64,000 nucleotides of DNA. Source: Rhizobium oryziradicis (GTDB taxonomy: Bacteria > Pseudomonadota > Alphaproteobacteria > Rhizobiales > Rhizobiaceae). Location: positions 523,132 to 587,131 of the forward strand of contig NZ_MKIM01000028.1 of assembly GCF_001939045.1 (NCBI RefSeq). Direction: 5' to 3'. The translations under genes were made by a program, and so were the position numbers. The stretch's first letter is position 1. Every line of letters begins with the position of its first letter. Of this stretch, positions 8,533 to 16,020 are shown one piece after another. Below the pieces are notes generated by a model. The model did not search any database. It was given only the letters and a program-made list of their open reading frames with translations, and was not told the DNA's origin.

Positions 8533-8538
8533 GCCGAC
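8518..8538 (+). other. Hairpin over the sufT stop codon
   Basis: GTCGGC (8518-8523) pairs with GCCGAC (8533-8538) around the end of sufT. It mirrors the hairpin at the sufB stop, and its stem bases are similar. No U-tract follows, so it is more likely an RNA-stability element than a terminator. Confidence 0.4.
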
Positions 8539-8600
8539 CGCCTTTTGGCCGCCTCCTTGTGTACGGGCGGATCAAACATTACATCTTGACGATCGAAGCA

Positions 8601-8617
8601 CCGGACCTTGACCCCGG
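8601..8617 (+). repeat. Leader motif shared with sufB, copy 2
   Basis: CCGGACCTTGACCCCGG begins 38 bases before the sufA start and matches 15 of 17 bases of the copy before sufB (3253-3269). Confidence 0.5.
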
Positions 8618-8638
8618 TTGTGAGAAGGAGACGAGACA

Positions 8639-9025
8639 ATGGGCTTTGCGGTGATGACCATGACCGATGCGGCAGCCAACCGCGTGAAGGAAATCGTGGA
8701 AAATTCGGGTCCCGATGCCAAGGGCATTCGCGTTGGCATCAAAAAAGGCGGCTGTGCCGGGATGGAATATACCATCGATCTGGTGCGCGAACCCAATGCC
8801 AAGGATGACCTGATCGAGCATGATGGCGCGAAAGTGTGGCTGGAGCCAGCCGCTGTGCTCTATCTTTTGGGCACGCAGATTGATTTTGAGACCACAACAC
8901 TGCGCTCAGGCTTCACCTTCCACAATCCCAACCAGACTTCGGCCTGTGGCTGTGGTGAATCTGTGGAATTGAAGGCCGCTGATTTGGCAGAGCTTGCCAA
9001 GCAGCGCGAGCAGGCAACGGTCTGA
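8639..9025 (+). CDS. sufA: A-type Fe-S carrier protein SufA
   Basis: A 128-residue HesB/IscA-like protein that receives a cluster from SufBCD and passes it to target proteins. The three cluster-binding cysteines have the family spacing: Cys39 (KKGGCAGM), Cys103 and Cys105 (ACGCGESV). The ATG at 8639 follows a strong AAGGAG. Last gene of the operon; it converges with the LysE-type gene, whose stop codon is only 2 bases away, and no terminator is visible between them. Confidence 0.96.
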   Translation: MGFAVMTMTDAAANRVKEIVENSGPDAKGIRVGIKKGGCAGMEYTIDLVREPNAKDDLIEHDGAKVWLEPAAVLYLLGTQIDFETTTLRSGFTFHNPNQTSACGCGESVELKAADLAELAKQREQATV

Positions 9026-9027
9026 GC

Positions 9028-9654
9028 TTACGCCCACATTTGTTTTGCGGCGAGCGCCAGAGACACCAACCCGAAGCCAATGAGCAGAATTGCCGAACCC
9101 TTGGAAATCCAGGCGGTGAAATGGTCCGGCAATTTGTGATGCATCCAGCGGACGGCACCGCAGAGCATGAAACACCATGATAGTGAGCCGATAAACACAC
9201 CAGCAACCAGAAAAAATGGGCTGGTGCCACCGGTATCGGCCAGTCCAGCGCCTGCAAATAGCGCCACAAATCCAAAGAGCGTGGCCGGATTGGTGATGGT
9301 CAGCAGGAAGGTTGATAGGGTCACCCGTGCAATGTCGCTGGCAACATCACCTGTTTTTGCCACGCGAGCAGGTCTTGGTTTCAGCGTTTGAATGCCAATA
9401 ATCAGAATCAGCAAGCCACCAATCAATTTTAACGGCAGCGAGATTTCGCGCAAAAAATCCTGCATGGCGGCAAAGCCCGCAGCGGCGGCAATGGCAAACA
9501 GCGTGTCTCCAAGTGCTCCGCCGATTCCAGTGGCCACACCTTGCCAAAAGCCGCGCTCAATCGTGCGGTTGATGCACAGAGTGCCAATTGGCCCAACAGG
9601 TGCCGCAACCGCGATACCCAATAAAAAGCCCTTGGCCAGCAAAATAAACAGCAT
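9028..9654 (-). CDS. LysE-family translocator
   Basis: A 208-residue inner-membrane exporter of the LysE superfamily, distinct from the copy at 323-946. The N-terminus reads LLGIAVAAPVGPIGTLCINRT, the APVGPI form of the family motif, and about six hydrophobic segments follow. The start at 9654 has GGAG six bases upstream; a longer frame to 9708 lacks family character. Substrate unknown. It ends 2 bases from the sufA stop, on the opposite strand. Confidence 0.85.
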   Translation of the reverse strand: MLFILLAKGFLLGIAVAAPVGPIGTLCINRTIERGFWQGVATGIGGALGDTLFAIAAAAGFAAMQDFLREISLPLKLIGGLLILIIGIQTLKPRPARVAKTGDVASDIARVTLSTFLLTITNPATLFGFVALFAGAGLADTGGTSPFFLVAGVFIGSLSWCFMLCGAVRWMHHKLPDHFTAWISKGSAILLIGFGLVSLALAAKQMWA

Positions 9655-10023
9655 TCCAGTCTCCGTCACGCGGGAACCTCCCCGGTGACTGTGAATGCAA
9701 ATCAGCAATCCTGCGGGCCTTGTTATGGCGTGTTGCCATCGTCATCATGGGTCGATAGCAGACAAGAACAGGAATCGCAATTTCTACCGGGCCTGTTGGC
9801 AAAAGATCAAACCAGCGTCTGTCGTTGTTGCCATCATGTCGGCGTGATTTCTGCGTCTTCTAGAGTCTGTCAGGTTCAAGTTGAACCAAACAGACTCTCG
9901 ATTCCCTTGTTTGAGTTTGTCTATTCGGGAAAACCGGATTCCACTTTTCCCTGACAAACTCTAGCCTGCGTTGGCGGTGGTCTATGAAGGCATGCTTCAT
10001 GCTGCGAATTTGAGTGAGGTAAG
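9655..10023. other. Intergenic region with a palindromic mosaic element
   Basis: This 369-base stretch between the divergent LysE-type gene and the glycosidase-like gene carries the promoters of both and the repeat at 9860-9964. I see no credible coding frame, tRNA or riboswitch in it. Confidence 0.6.
9860..9964. repeat. RIME-like mosaic of two palindromes within 14-base inverted ends
   Basis: The outer ends CTAGAGTCTGTCAG (9860-9873) and CTGACAAACTCTAG (9951-9964) are inverted copies at 13 of 14 bases. Module A (9862-9898) is a near-perfect hairpin: AGAGTCTGT and ACAGACTCT outside, GGTTCAA and TTGAACC inside. Module B (9913-9961) has arms GAGTTTGTC and GACAAACTC around a GGGAAAA-CCGG-TTTTCCC core. 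The core resembles the rhizobial intergenic mosaic elements (RIME). Related copies lie at 42293-42341 and 54949-54996. Confidence 0.75.
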
Positions 10024-10779
10024 TTGAAAAACACGGCATCTGTATTGGCCATGCTTTGGGCGGTTTCAGCAGGGGCTGCGTATTCTGCACCACCCGCTGG
10101 AGGTTGCACCGACGAAACCTTTTCCGGCACGAGCTATCGTGTCTGCCGATTTGATCCGTCAAAACAAACCATCCGTATCTATGATAGAGCGCCCGGTGGT
10201 GAACCCTTTGGCGGCTTCTATCCGCTGGTTACCCAGCTTTGGGCAGAGCGGCATACGCTTTTGTTTGCCACAAATGGTGGCATGTATGAATCCGATCTGA
10301 GTCCGGTCGGCCTGTTTGTCAGCAATGGCATGATCCGCACGCCAGCGCGCACAGAGGATGGTTGGGGCAATTTTTTCTTGAAGCCCAATGGCGTTTTCTA
10401 CCTCAAAGACGGCAAGGCTGGCGTGCTGGAAACGCAAAACTACCTGACAAAATCAATCGAGCCAGACTATGCTACCCAATCCGGCCCGATGCTGGTGATT
10501 GATGGGGCGATCCATCCCAAATTTTTGGCAGAGAGCGATAGCCTCAAAATTCGCAATGGTGTGGGCGTGGATCGCAATCAGAAGGTTGTCTTTGTCATGA
10601 GCAATCAGCCGGTTCGGTTCTATGATATGGCGGTATTTTTCCGCGATTCACTGGACACACCGAACGCGCTGTTTTTGGATGGCACCATCTCCAGCCTCGC
10701 AGAACCAGCACAGGGGCGTATCGATCACGCCCATCCTTTGGGGCCAATCATTGCAGTGATTGGCACTGTGCCCAATTAA
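10024..10779 (+). CDS. Exported phosphodiester-glycosidase-like protein (NAGPA/DUF2233)
   Basis: A 251-residue protein with a short hydrophobic signal peptide ending near AAYSAPP. The body has the NAGPA/DUF2233 marks: FATNGGMYESD, VGLFVSNG, SGPMLVIDG, NGVGVDR and ALFLDGTISSL. The founding member removes GlcNAc from a phosphodiester, and bacterial members are mostly uncharacterised sugar-phosphodiester hydrolases, so the exact substrate here is unknown. The start is a TTG with GAGGTAAG upstream. It ends 3 bases from the convergent glycosyltransferase gene, so a role in sugar turnover with that cluster is possible but unproven. Confidence 0.8.
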   Translation: MKNTASVLAMLWAVSAGAAYSAPPAGGCTDETFSGTSYRVCRFDPSKQTIRIYDRAPGGEPFGGFYPLVTQLWAERHTLLFATNGGMYESDLSPVGLFVSNGMIRTPARTEDGWGNFFLKPNGVFYLKDGKAGVLETQNYLTKSIEPDYATQSGPMLVIDGAIHPKFLAESDSLKIRNGVGVDRNQKVVFVMSNQPVRFYDMAVFFRDSLDTPNALFLDGTISSLAEPAQGRIDHAHPLGPIIAVIGTVPN

Positions 10780-10782
10780 GCG

Positions 10783-12504
10783 TTACTGAAAAGGAGCGTG
10801 CCTTGGTGGCAGTGGTGCGACATCCATATGATCTGGCTCCAGGCCCGCTTTTTCGCGCTCCACCATCAGCTCAAATGCGCCTTCCAGATGGCGGGTAAAG
10901 CGCTCGGTGTCAAACAATGGCGCGGTTAAGCGACGATCCGAAATTTTCTGCCGAATGGTTGCGAGGCTGGCACGGTCTTTGGCAAGCGAGGCGGCAAGAT
11001 CAACCAGATGATCAGGATCATTTGCCACGAGCTCAGGCACACCAAGTGCTGTCAGCAGGCTTTCAGACACCCGTGAGGCAAAATTGCTGCCTTTGAAGGT
11101 GATCACCGGCAATCCGGCCCAGAGCTTGTCCGACGTCGTGGTGTGTCCATTGTAGGGGTAAGTATCAAGCCCGAGGTCTGCCGCCTGCAGTCTGGCAATG
11201 TGATTGCTATAGGTGGCGGTATCGGCAAAAAAGATCCGGTCTGCAGAAATACCGTGTTTGCCCATAAACTCGATAAGATTTGCCTGTCGTGACGGGCCTT
11301 CGCACAAAATCCACAGCACCGAATCGGCAATGGCTGCCATCACCCGCGCCCACAATTGGGCGGTAAAGGGTGAAATCTTGCGCACGGCGTTGAAGGATGC
11401 CAGCACAAACGCATCTTCTGGCAAGCCAAGAGAGCTGCGCGATGCAGCAGGCACCAGCAGGCGGTGGCGGTTATCGTTGGCCTGATAGCATTCCGGCAGG
11501 CGGCACAATTTTTCATGATAATAGGGGCGGGAACTATCCGGCGTCACGATCGGATCAGAGATCACGTAATCGCAATCAATGCCATAGGCCGATCCTGGAA
11601 AGCCGATATAGGCCACCTGCAAAACGGCCAGCCCGCGATTGATCAGATCAACCCGGACATCCTTCGTGTGGCCTTTTAAATCCACCAGAATATCGAGGTC
11701 GAAACTGCGGATGTAGGCACAGGCCGCCTCGTCGTCCATATCGGTGATGACATGGAGATTGGGGTAGGTTTGGCGCATACCGTGATCGGTGGCAACGATC
11801 CGATTTTCGGTGTGACAAAAGAGGTGAATGTCAAACCGGGCCGGATCGTGAGACAGCAGAACCGATTGAAGCAGCCGCATTGTCGGATGCTGATCAGAAT
11901 AATCCGCGGAGAGATAACCGACCCGGATCTTGTTGCCAAATTGGTGGGGCAGGGCGCGTCTTTGCTGCTTTGAGGCAGGTGTGAAGGGTGTTCCGGCCGC
12001 CATTTTGGTTTGTTGGCTGTTGATGGCCTCATCGCCGCACCACAGCAGATGCTCATAGGGATCATCCACGGCGAAAAACACAGGATCGCCGGATGTCATG
12101 CCATTCACTACAGTGGCGTCGCTTGCCGGAATCTCATCAAAAACAAGCATATCGCGCAAGAGACGCCTCAGCGTGTTCTGGATCTCAACGGAAAAGGGAC
12201 CGCTGGCGGCGGCACGCTTCGCTGTTTCCAGTGCGCGGTCATTGTCTTTGGCCTGATGGAACAATCTTGCTGCCATCAACAAAAACATGGACTTATTGTC
12301 CGGCAAAGCCTCTGCCGCGCGCATGTAAAGTTCTGCAGCCTGTATTTTCTGATCCAGTTTTGCATGGCACTGCGCCGCAACCAGCAGAATATTGCCGTCA
12401 ATCACGCGATTTTTCAAAACCGGTGCCAGAAGGCGGAGGCATTTGGTGAGGTTGCCCGCTTTATAGGCCTGAAGCGCCTGCATAAAACTGTTGGAGGGGG
12501 CCAT
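10783..12504 (-). CDS. O-GlcNAc-transferase-like glycosyltransferase (GT41), copy 1
   Basis: 573 residues: a helical TPR-like N-terminus (about 1-130), a linker, then the SPINDLY/OGT C-terminal catalytic region from about residue 190. Family hallmarks are visible: RVGYLSADYSDQH (His206 near the catalytic pocket), DILVDLKGHT (271-280), QVAYIGFPGS, FNAVRKISP with Lys376 in the UDP-binding loop, and YNGHTTTSDKLWAG from 451. GT41 enzymes transfer GlcNAc or other sugars from UDP-sugars to protein serine/threonine, or asparagine in HMW1C types, in the cytoplasm. It starts 3 bases after the 115-residue protein. A paralogue lies upstream. Targets are unknown. Confidence 0.87.
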   Translation of the reverse strand: MAPSNSFMQALQAYKAGNLTKCLRLLAPVLKNRVIDGNILLVAAQCHAKLDQKIQAAELYMRAAEALPDNKSMFLLMAARLFHQAKDNDRALETAKRAAASGPFSVEIQNTLRRLLRDMLVFDEIPASDATVVNGMTSGDPVFFAVDDPYEHLLWCGDEAINSQQTKMAAGTPFTPASKQQRRALPHQFGNKIRVGYLSADYSDQHPTMRLLQSVLLSHDPARFDIHLFCHTENRIVATDHGMRQTYPNLHVITDMDDEAACAYIRSFDLDILVDLKGHTKDVRVDLINRGLAVLQVAYIGFPGSAYGIDCDYVISDPIVTPDSSRPYYHEKLCRLPECYQANDNRHRLLVPAASRSSLGLPEDAFVLASFNAVRKISPFTAQLWARVMAAIADSVLWILCEGPSRQANLIEFMGKHGISADRIFFADTATYSNHIARLQAADLGLDTYPYNGHTTTSDKLWAGLPVITFKGSNFASRVSESLLTALGVPELVANDPDHLVDLAASLAKDRASLATIRQKISDRRLTAPLFDTERFTRHLEGAFELMVEREKAGLEPDHMDVAPLPPRHAPFQ

Positions 12505-12507
12505 GTT

Positions 12508-12855
12508 TCAAAGGGCCGCTTTGGGATAAGCGCGCTCCAGACCGCCGGAGCGGACCAGCCCGTCGCGAAAGGCCTGATAGGCAGCATGTTGACTGGAGCG
12601 AGATATTTCCATCAGGCGAATTTGCAAACGCGCAGGCGCGTTGTTTCCAAGCCATTCACCGCAACGTCCCAGTTTGAGGGAGTTGAGAAAGCGTGATTGT
12701 GCGGCATTTTCCAGATAAACAAAAAGACCTTCCGTCAAGCACTCGTCCTGAGTGGGATTTTCCAACAGCAGCCGCAGAAACGCAACGTCTTCGTCGCCAA
12801 GTGTCGAGAGTTTCGCAGCAACGGTTTCGCGGTCTGGAAAATTGGCTGTGGGCAT
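12508..12855 (-). CDS. Unrecognised 115-residue protein coupled to GT41 copy 1
   Basis: I do not recognise this protein. It is predicted soluble and mostly helical, without signal peptide, membrane segment or metal motif; the middle is rich in Leu and Glu (FLRLLLENPTQDE). The ATG at 12855 has a GGAG-type site upstream (about 12862). The stop codon is 3 bases from the start of GT41 copy 1, so the two are translated together, which suggests an accessory or target role for the glycosyltransferase. It may be a remnant helical domain, but the intact frame and tight spacing argue for a real gene. Confidence 0.65.
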   Translation of the reverse strand: MPTANFPDRETVAAKLSTLGDEDVAFLRLLLENPTQDECLTEGLFVYLENAAQSRFLNSLKLGRCGEWLGNNAPARLQIRLMEISRSSQHAAYQAFRDGLVRSGGLERAYPKAAL

Positions 12856-12973
12856 GACAGTCTCCTGCTATTGTGTTCAAGGCTTACAGCGCTTTGCGCC
12901 ATAGGTGGTGCACAAACTTGGCTGTAACGCTTTATATCCAGTGCATCTATATTACTTCATGCGTTTATACAGA

Positions 12974-14722
12974 TCACGCTTGAGCCGAGCTTGTCATTTC
13001 GCCCGGAATGAATGGTTCCGTTCTTGGCGGTCGCGCAGTGACACGCAAATGATCTGGCGGCAAGCCCTGTGCTGCGCGCTCCATCATCATGCGAAAGGCG
13101 TCCTCCACATGGCGCGCACTTCTTTCGCTATCAAACAAGGGTGCCATCAAACGATTGGCGTGGATTTTCTGCCTTATCGCCAAAAGCTCATTGCGATTTT
13201 GACTCAAACGCACGGCGAGATTAATAAAATCCGCGTCGTCCCTGGCAACCAGTTCAGGAATGCCAAGGGCGTTGAGAAGGCTTTCTGAAACACGCGAGGC
13301 GAAATTGGTGCCTTTCCTGGTCAGAACCGGCAGGCCCGCCCACAGCGCATCCGACGTGGTGGTGTGGCCATTGTAGGGGAACGTGTCGAGGCCAAGATCG
13401 GCTGCAGGCATGCGGGCGATGTGGTCATTATAAATGGCTTTGGGGGCAAGGATGATTCGGGCTGGGTCCACACCCGCGTGGGCAACACTTTCAAGAAAAT
13501 TGCGGTTGCTCTCTGCGCGCTCCCCGAGCATCCATAGCAAGCTGTCTTCGGTGCGCTTCAGGATTTCCATCCACAAATCGAATGTTTCCGGGGTGATTTT
13601 GCGGATTGTGTTGCTGGAGTTGAAAATGAATTTGTCTTCGGGCAAACCGAGGAGCGCGCGCGGCGTTGGTGGCAACAGTGACCGATTGATATTGTCGTTC
13701 GGCTGATAGCTTTCCGGCAGCAGGCAGAATTTTTCGTGATAGAATGGCGCACTCGACGGCGGCGTCACAATCGGATCGGACAGGATATAATCGCAATCAA
13801 TACCGTTGCCGGAGCCGGGAAAGCCAATATAGGCCACCTGAATGGGAGCAGGGCCGCTGTTGACCAGATCAATCCAGGCACCCAGAGTATGCCCCTTCAG
13901 ATCAACAAGAATATCAATATTGTGCGCCCGGATAAGATCATGCGCCTCTTGTGTGGAGAGATGGCCGATTTGCACAATCCTTGAGGCGTGTCTTTGCCGA
14001 AACCCGCCATCAGCAGCAATCAAAGCATCAGACGTAAAGCAAAAAAAGGTGAATTCCACTGCCGCGCTGTCGTGATAATCAAACATGCCCTGCATCAGGA
14101 TGGTTGTGGCATGGCAGTCGGAAAGGTCGTTCGAGAGATAGCCGATGCGCGGCTTTTTGCCAAAAGCATGGGCTCTCGTTCGGCGTCTTGCTCTGCTATC
14201 CTCACTGAAGGGCGTTGCATTTTGCATCTGCGTCACGGCCTGGTTCAAGGCTTCATCGCCGCACCAGGCGATGTGATTGAGCAGGGTTTCCGCGCCAATT
14301 GCAATTGCGTCGCGCTTTTGAAGCGCCTCACGTTGTTTGGCATTGGATTGACGCAACTCTTCAATGTTCAGCCAATGGTGGATAAAATGACGATACACAT
14401 GCGCCGCCTCTTTGTCGTGAGGATTGATGCCGTGAAGGTCTCGGGCGACCAAAAAAGCCTGCCAGTTGTCGCCGGTTTTACGCAGCAAGGCGAGTGCGAG
14501 CGATAACAGCAACGCAGGCTGCGCGCCGGGTTCGCGTGCGGCTGCCATAAAGCATTGGGCAGCGTCGGCATGTCGTTCCAGCTTGGTGTAGCTTTGCCCC
14601 AGCATGAGCAGCCCTTGCAGCGGTAGTGGACTCGCGTGTTGGCAGCGTTCGAGAATGGCGGCAGCGGCCTCGAAATCCTTTGCTGTATAGCGGGCAATTG
14701 CTGCTTTGAGAGAATTCGTCAT
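12974..14722 (-). CDS. O-GlcNAc-transferase-like glycosyltransferase (GT41), copy 2
   Basis: A 582-residue paralogue of the protein at 10783-12504 with the same layout: a TPR-like N-terminal half (CFMAAAREPGAQPALLL and similar helices), then RIGYLSNDLSDCH, DILVDLKGHT, QVAYIGFPGSG, IRKITPETFDLW and YNGHTTTSDALWAG. The catalytic half is close to copy 1; the N-terminal helices are much less so, suggesting different substrates. The C-terminus ends in a short Ala/Ser-rich tail. A perfect 14-base palindrome lies 24 bases upstream of the start. A divergent GT-A enzyme starts 192 bases away. Confidence 0.87.
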   Translation of the reverse strand: MTNSLKAAIARYTAKDFEAAAAILERCQHASPLPLQGLLMLGQSYTKLERHADAAQCFMAAAREPGAQPALLLSLALALLRKTGDNWQAFLVARDLHGINPHDKEAAHVYRHFIHHWLNIEELRQSNAKQREALQKRDAIAIGAETLLNHIAWCGDEALNQAVTQMQNATPFSEDSRARRRTRAHAFGKKPRIGYLSNDLSDCHATTILMQGMFDYHDSAAVEFTFFCFTSDALIAADGGFRQRHASRIVQIGHLSTQEAHDLIRAHNIDILVDLKGHTLGAWIDLVNSGPAPIQVAYIGFPGSGNGIDCDYILSDPIVTPPSSAPFYHEKFCLLPESYQPNDNINRSLLPPTPRALLGLPEDKFIFNSSNTIRKITPETFDLWMEILKRTEDSLLWMLGERAESNRNFLESVAHAGVDPARIILAPKAIYNDHIARMPAADLGLDTFPYNGHTTTSDALWAGLPVLTRKGTNFASRVSESLLNALGIPELVARDDADFINLAVRLSQNRNELLAIRQKIHANRLMAPLFDSERSARHVEDAFRMMMERAAQGLPPDHLRVTARPPRTEPFIPGEMTSSAQA

Positions 14723-14745
14723 ATCGGTACCAAACCCGGGCTTTC

Positions 14746-14759
14746 TTATCAGCTGATAA
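14746..14759. promoter_or_regulatory. Perfect 14-base palindrome upstream of GT41 copy 2
   Basis: TTATCAGCTGATAA equals its own reverse complement and lies in the 192-base divergent region between GT41 copy 2 and the GT-A gene. It is a candidate operator for a dimeric regulator. No factor can be named. Confidence 0.4.
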
Positions 14760-14914
14760 CTGGCGGCTGGAGCTAGCGCGAGGCTTGTCTCGGCAGTCGC
14801 GCACGAGTTGACATCCCCAATGCCTGGGTTGACGATATCATGCGTTATAAAACAGATTCGATTGTTGAACGAGTGAGCTAAATCACCCGCTTATTTGTTC
14901 GTTGGAGTTTTGAA

Positions 14915-15937
14915 ATGTCAGAATTGACCATTTGCATGCCGAGCCGGCGGAATTTGAAAGACTCCTTTGCTGCAATCGAGAGCGCGCTTGCCTTTTGCGA
15001 AAAGCGTGGCGCTCTTCTGAACCTTTCGGATAATTCCGGCGACGATGAGAAGAGAGCGTTCTGGGAAGGTAAATCTGCCTGTCTCACCTATATTAAAAGC
15101 GAAGCGCAAACGGCAAATGACAATATGGTCCTTGCGGTGCAGGCGGCTGACACACCTTTTATTATGCTTATGGGCGATGACGATCTGATTGTCGCAAAAG
15201 AGGGTATCGATCCTCTCGATCTTTCGGATATCCCGTTCGATTATGTTGGTGTTTTCCCTGAGATCGAGACTTTCTTGGCCCCAGAACAGCCAGGCCCGAT
15301 GACAATCCTGTCACTGGAGCAAGACGATGCTTCAGATCGCATGCTCGCTTATTTCAATTCCGGCGCGACGCACAACGGCGGTTTTTATTCGATTTTCCGT
15401 CGAGACGTCTGGCTGTCGACTTTTGATTTGTTCTTGCGCTTCCATCCAACGCTGGCAGGATTCAGCGATTGGGCTCTCGCAATTTCGCTGTTCACGGCTG
15501 GTAAAATGGCCAGCGATCCCAGCATTCATTATCGCTACAATATGGCAAGGTGGGCCACAACAGAAGAAATTCTCTCCCATCGAGAGCAGTTATTTACCCA
15601 GGCAGGCTTGCCACAAAGCGCTATGAAATATGAGCGGCTTTTCATGTTCCTTGACTTTTTCGTGCTGATCAACCGTGTCGGCTCGCCTTTGTCGATTGAT
15701 GAGCGCCAACGTCTCGGCAAAGCTGCCGTCTATGTTATGCTTGGCCGTTTTATTAACGACGTGGCAAATGCGCCAGAGCGATACGAAGAAGGTATCGGCG
15801 CGCTGGCCGAAATGGTGCTGGATGAAACGGACAGCTTCACGCAGTTTCAGCTCGGCTTGCTGATGATTGAGCGTGCCCAGCCAGGCCTGAAGGATAAATA
15901 TATCGCTTTTATTCAGGCTGCCCTTGAAGGTGCGTAA
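14915..15937 (+). CDS. GT-A type glycosyltransferase
   Basis: A 340-residue soluble protein with a GT-A (family 2-like) layout: a beta-strand start TICMPSRRN, a nucleotide-binding region, and MLMGDDDLI at about residue 86-94, where the D-D-D replaces the usual DXD metal motif. The second half is helical and not typical. The start ATG follows TTGGAGTTTTGAA. It is divergent from the two GT41 genes, so it could add to or alter the sugar they place. The substrate is unknown. A hairpin terminator follows at 15985-16020. Confidence 0.72.
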   Translation: MSELTICMPSRRNLKDSFAAIESALAFCEKRGALLNLSDNSGDDEKRAFWEGKSACLTYIKSEAQTANDNMVLAVQAADTPFIMLMGDDDLIVAKEGIDPLDLSDIPFDYVGVFPEIETFLAPEQPGPMTILSLEQDDASDRMLAYFNSGATHNGGFYSIFRRDVWLSTFDLFLRFHPTLAGFSDWALAISLFTAGKMASDPSIHYRYNMARWATTEEILSHREQLFTQAGLPQSAMKYERLFMFLDFFVLINRVGSPLSIDERQRLGKAAVYVMLGRFINDVANAPERYEEGIGALAEMVLDETDSFTQFQLGLLMIERAQPGLKDKYIAFIQAALEGA

Positions 15938-15984
15938 GCCGTAGCCCATCGTTCTTTGGAAAATATGTGGTGAGAGATTGAAAG

Positions 15985-16020
15985 ACAGGCGACGGAAAAA
16001 CTCCGCCGCCTGTTGTTGTT
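15985..16020 (+). terminator. Terminator of the GT-A glycosyltransferase gene
   Basis: ACAGGCGACGG (15985-15995) pairs with CCGCCGCCTGT (16003-16013) with one mismatch, followed by TGTTGTTGTT. It ends at the stop codon of the convergent proV-like gene. Confidence 0.65.
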
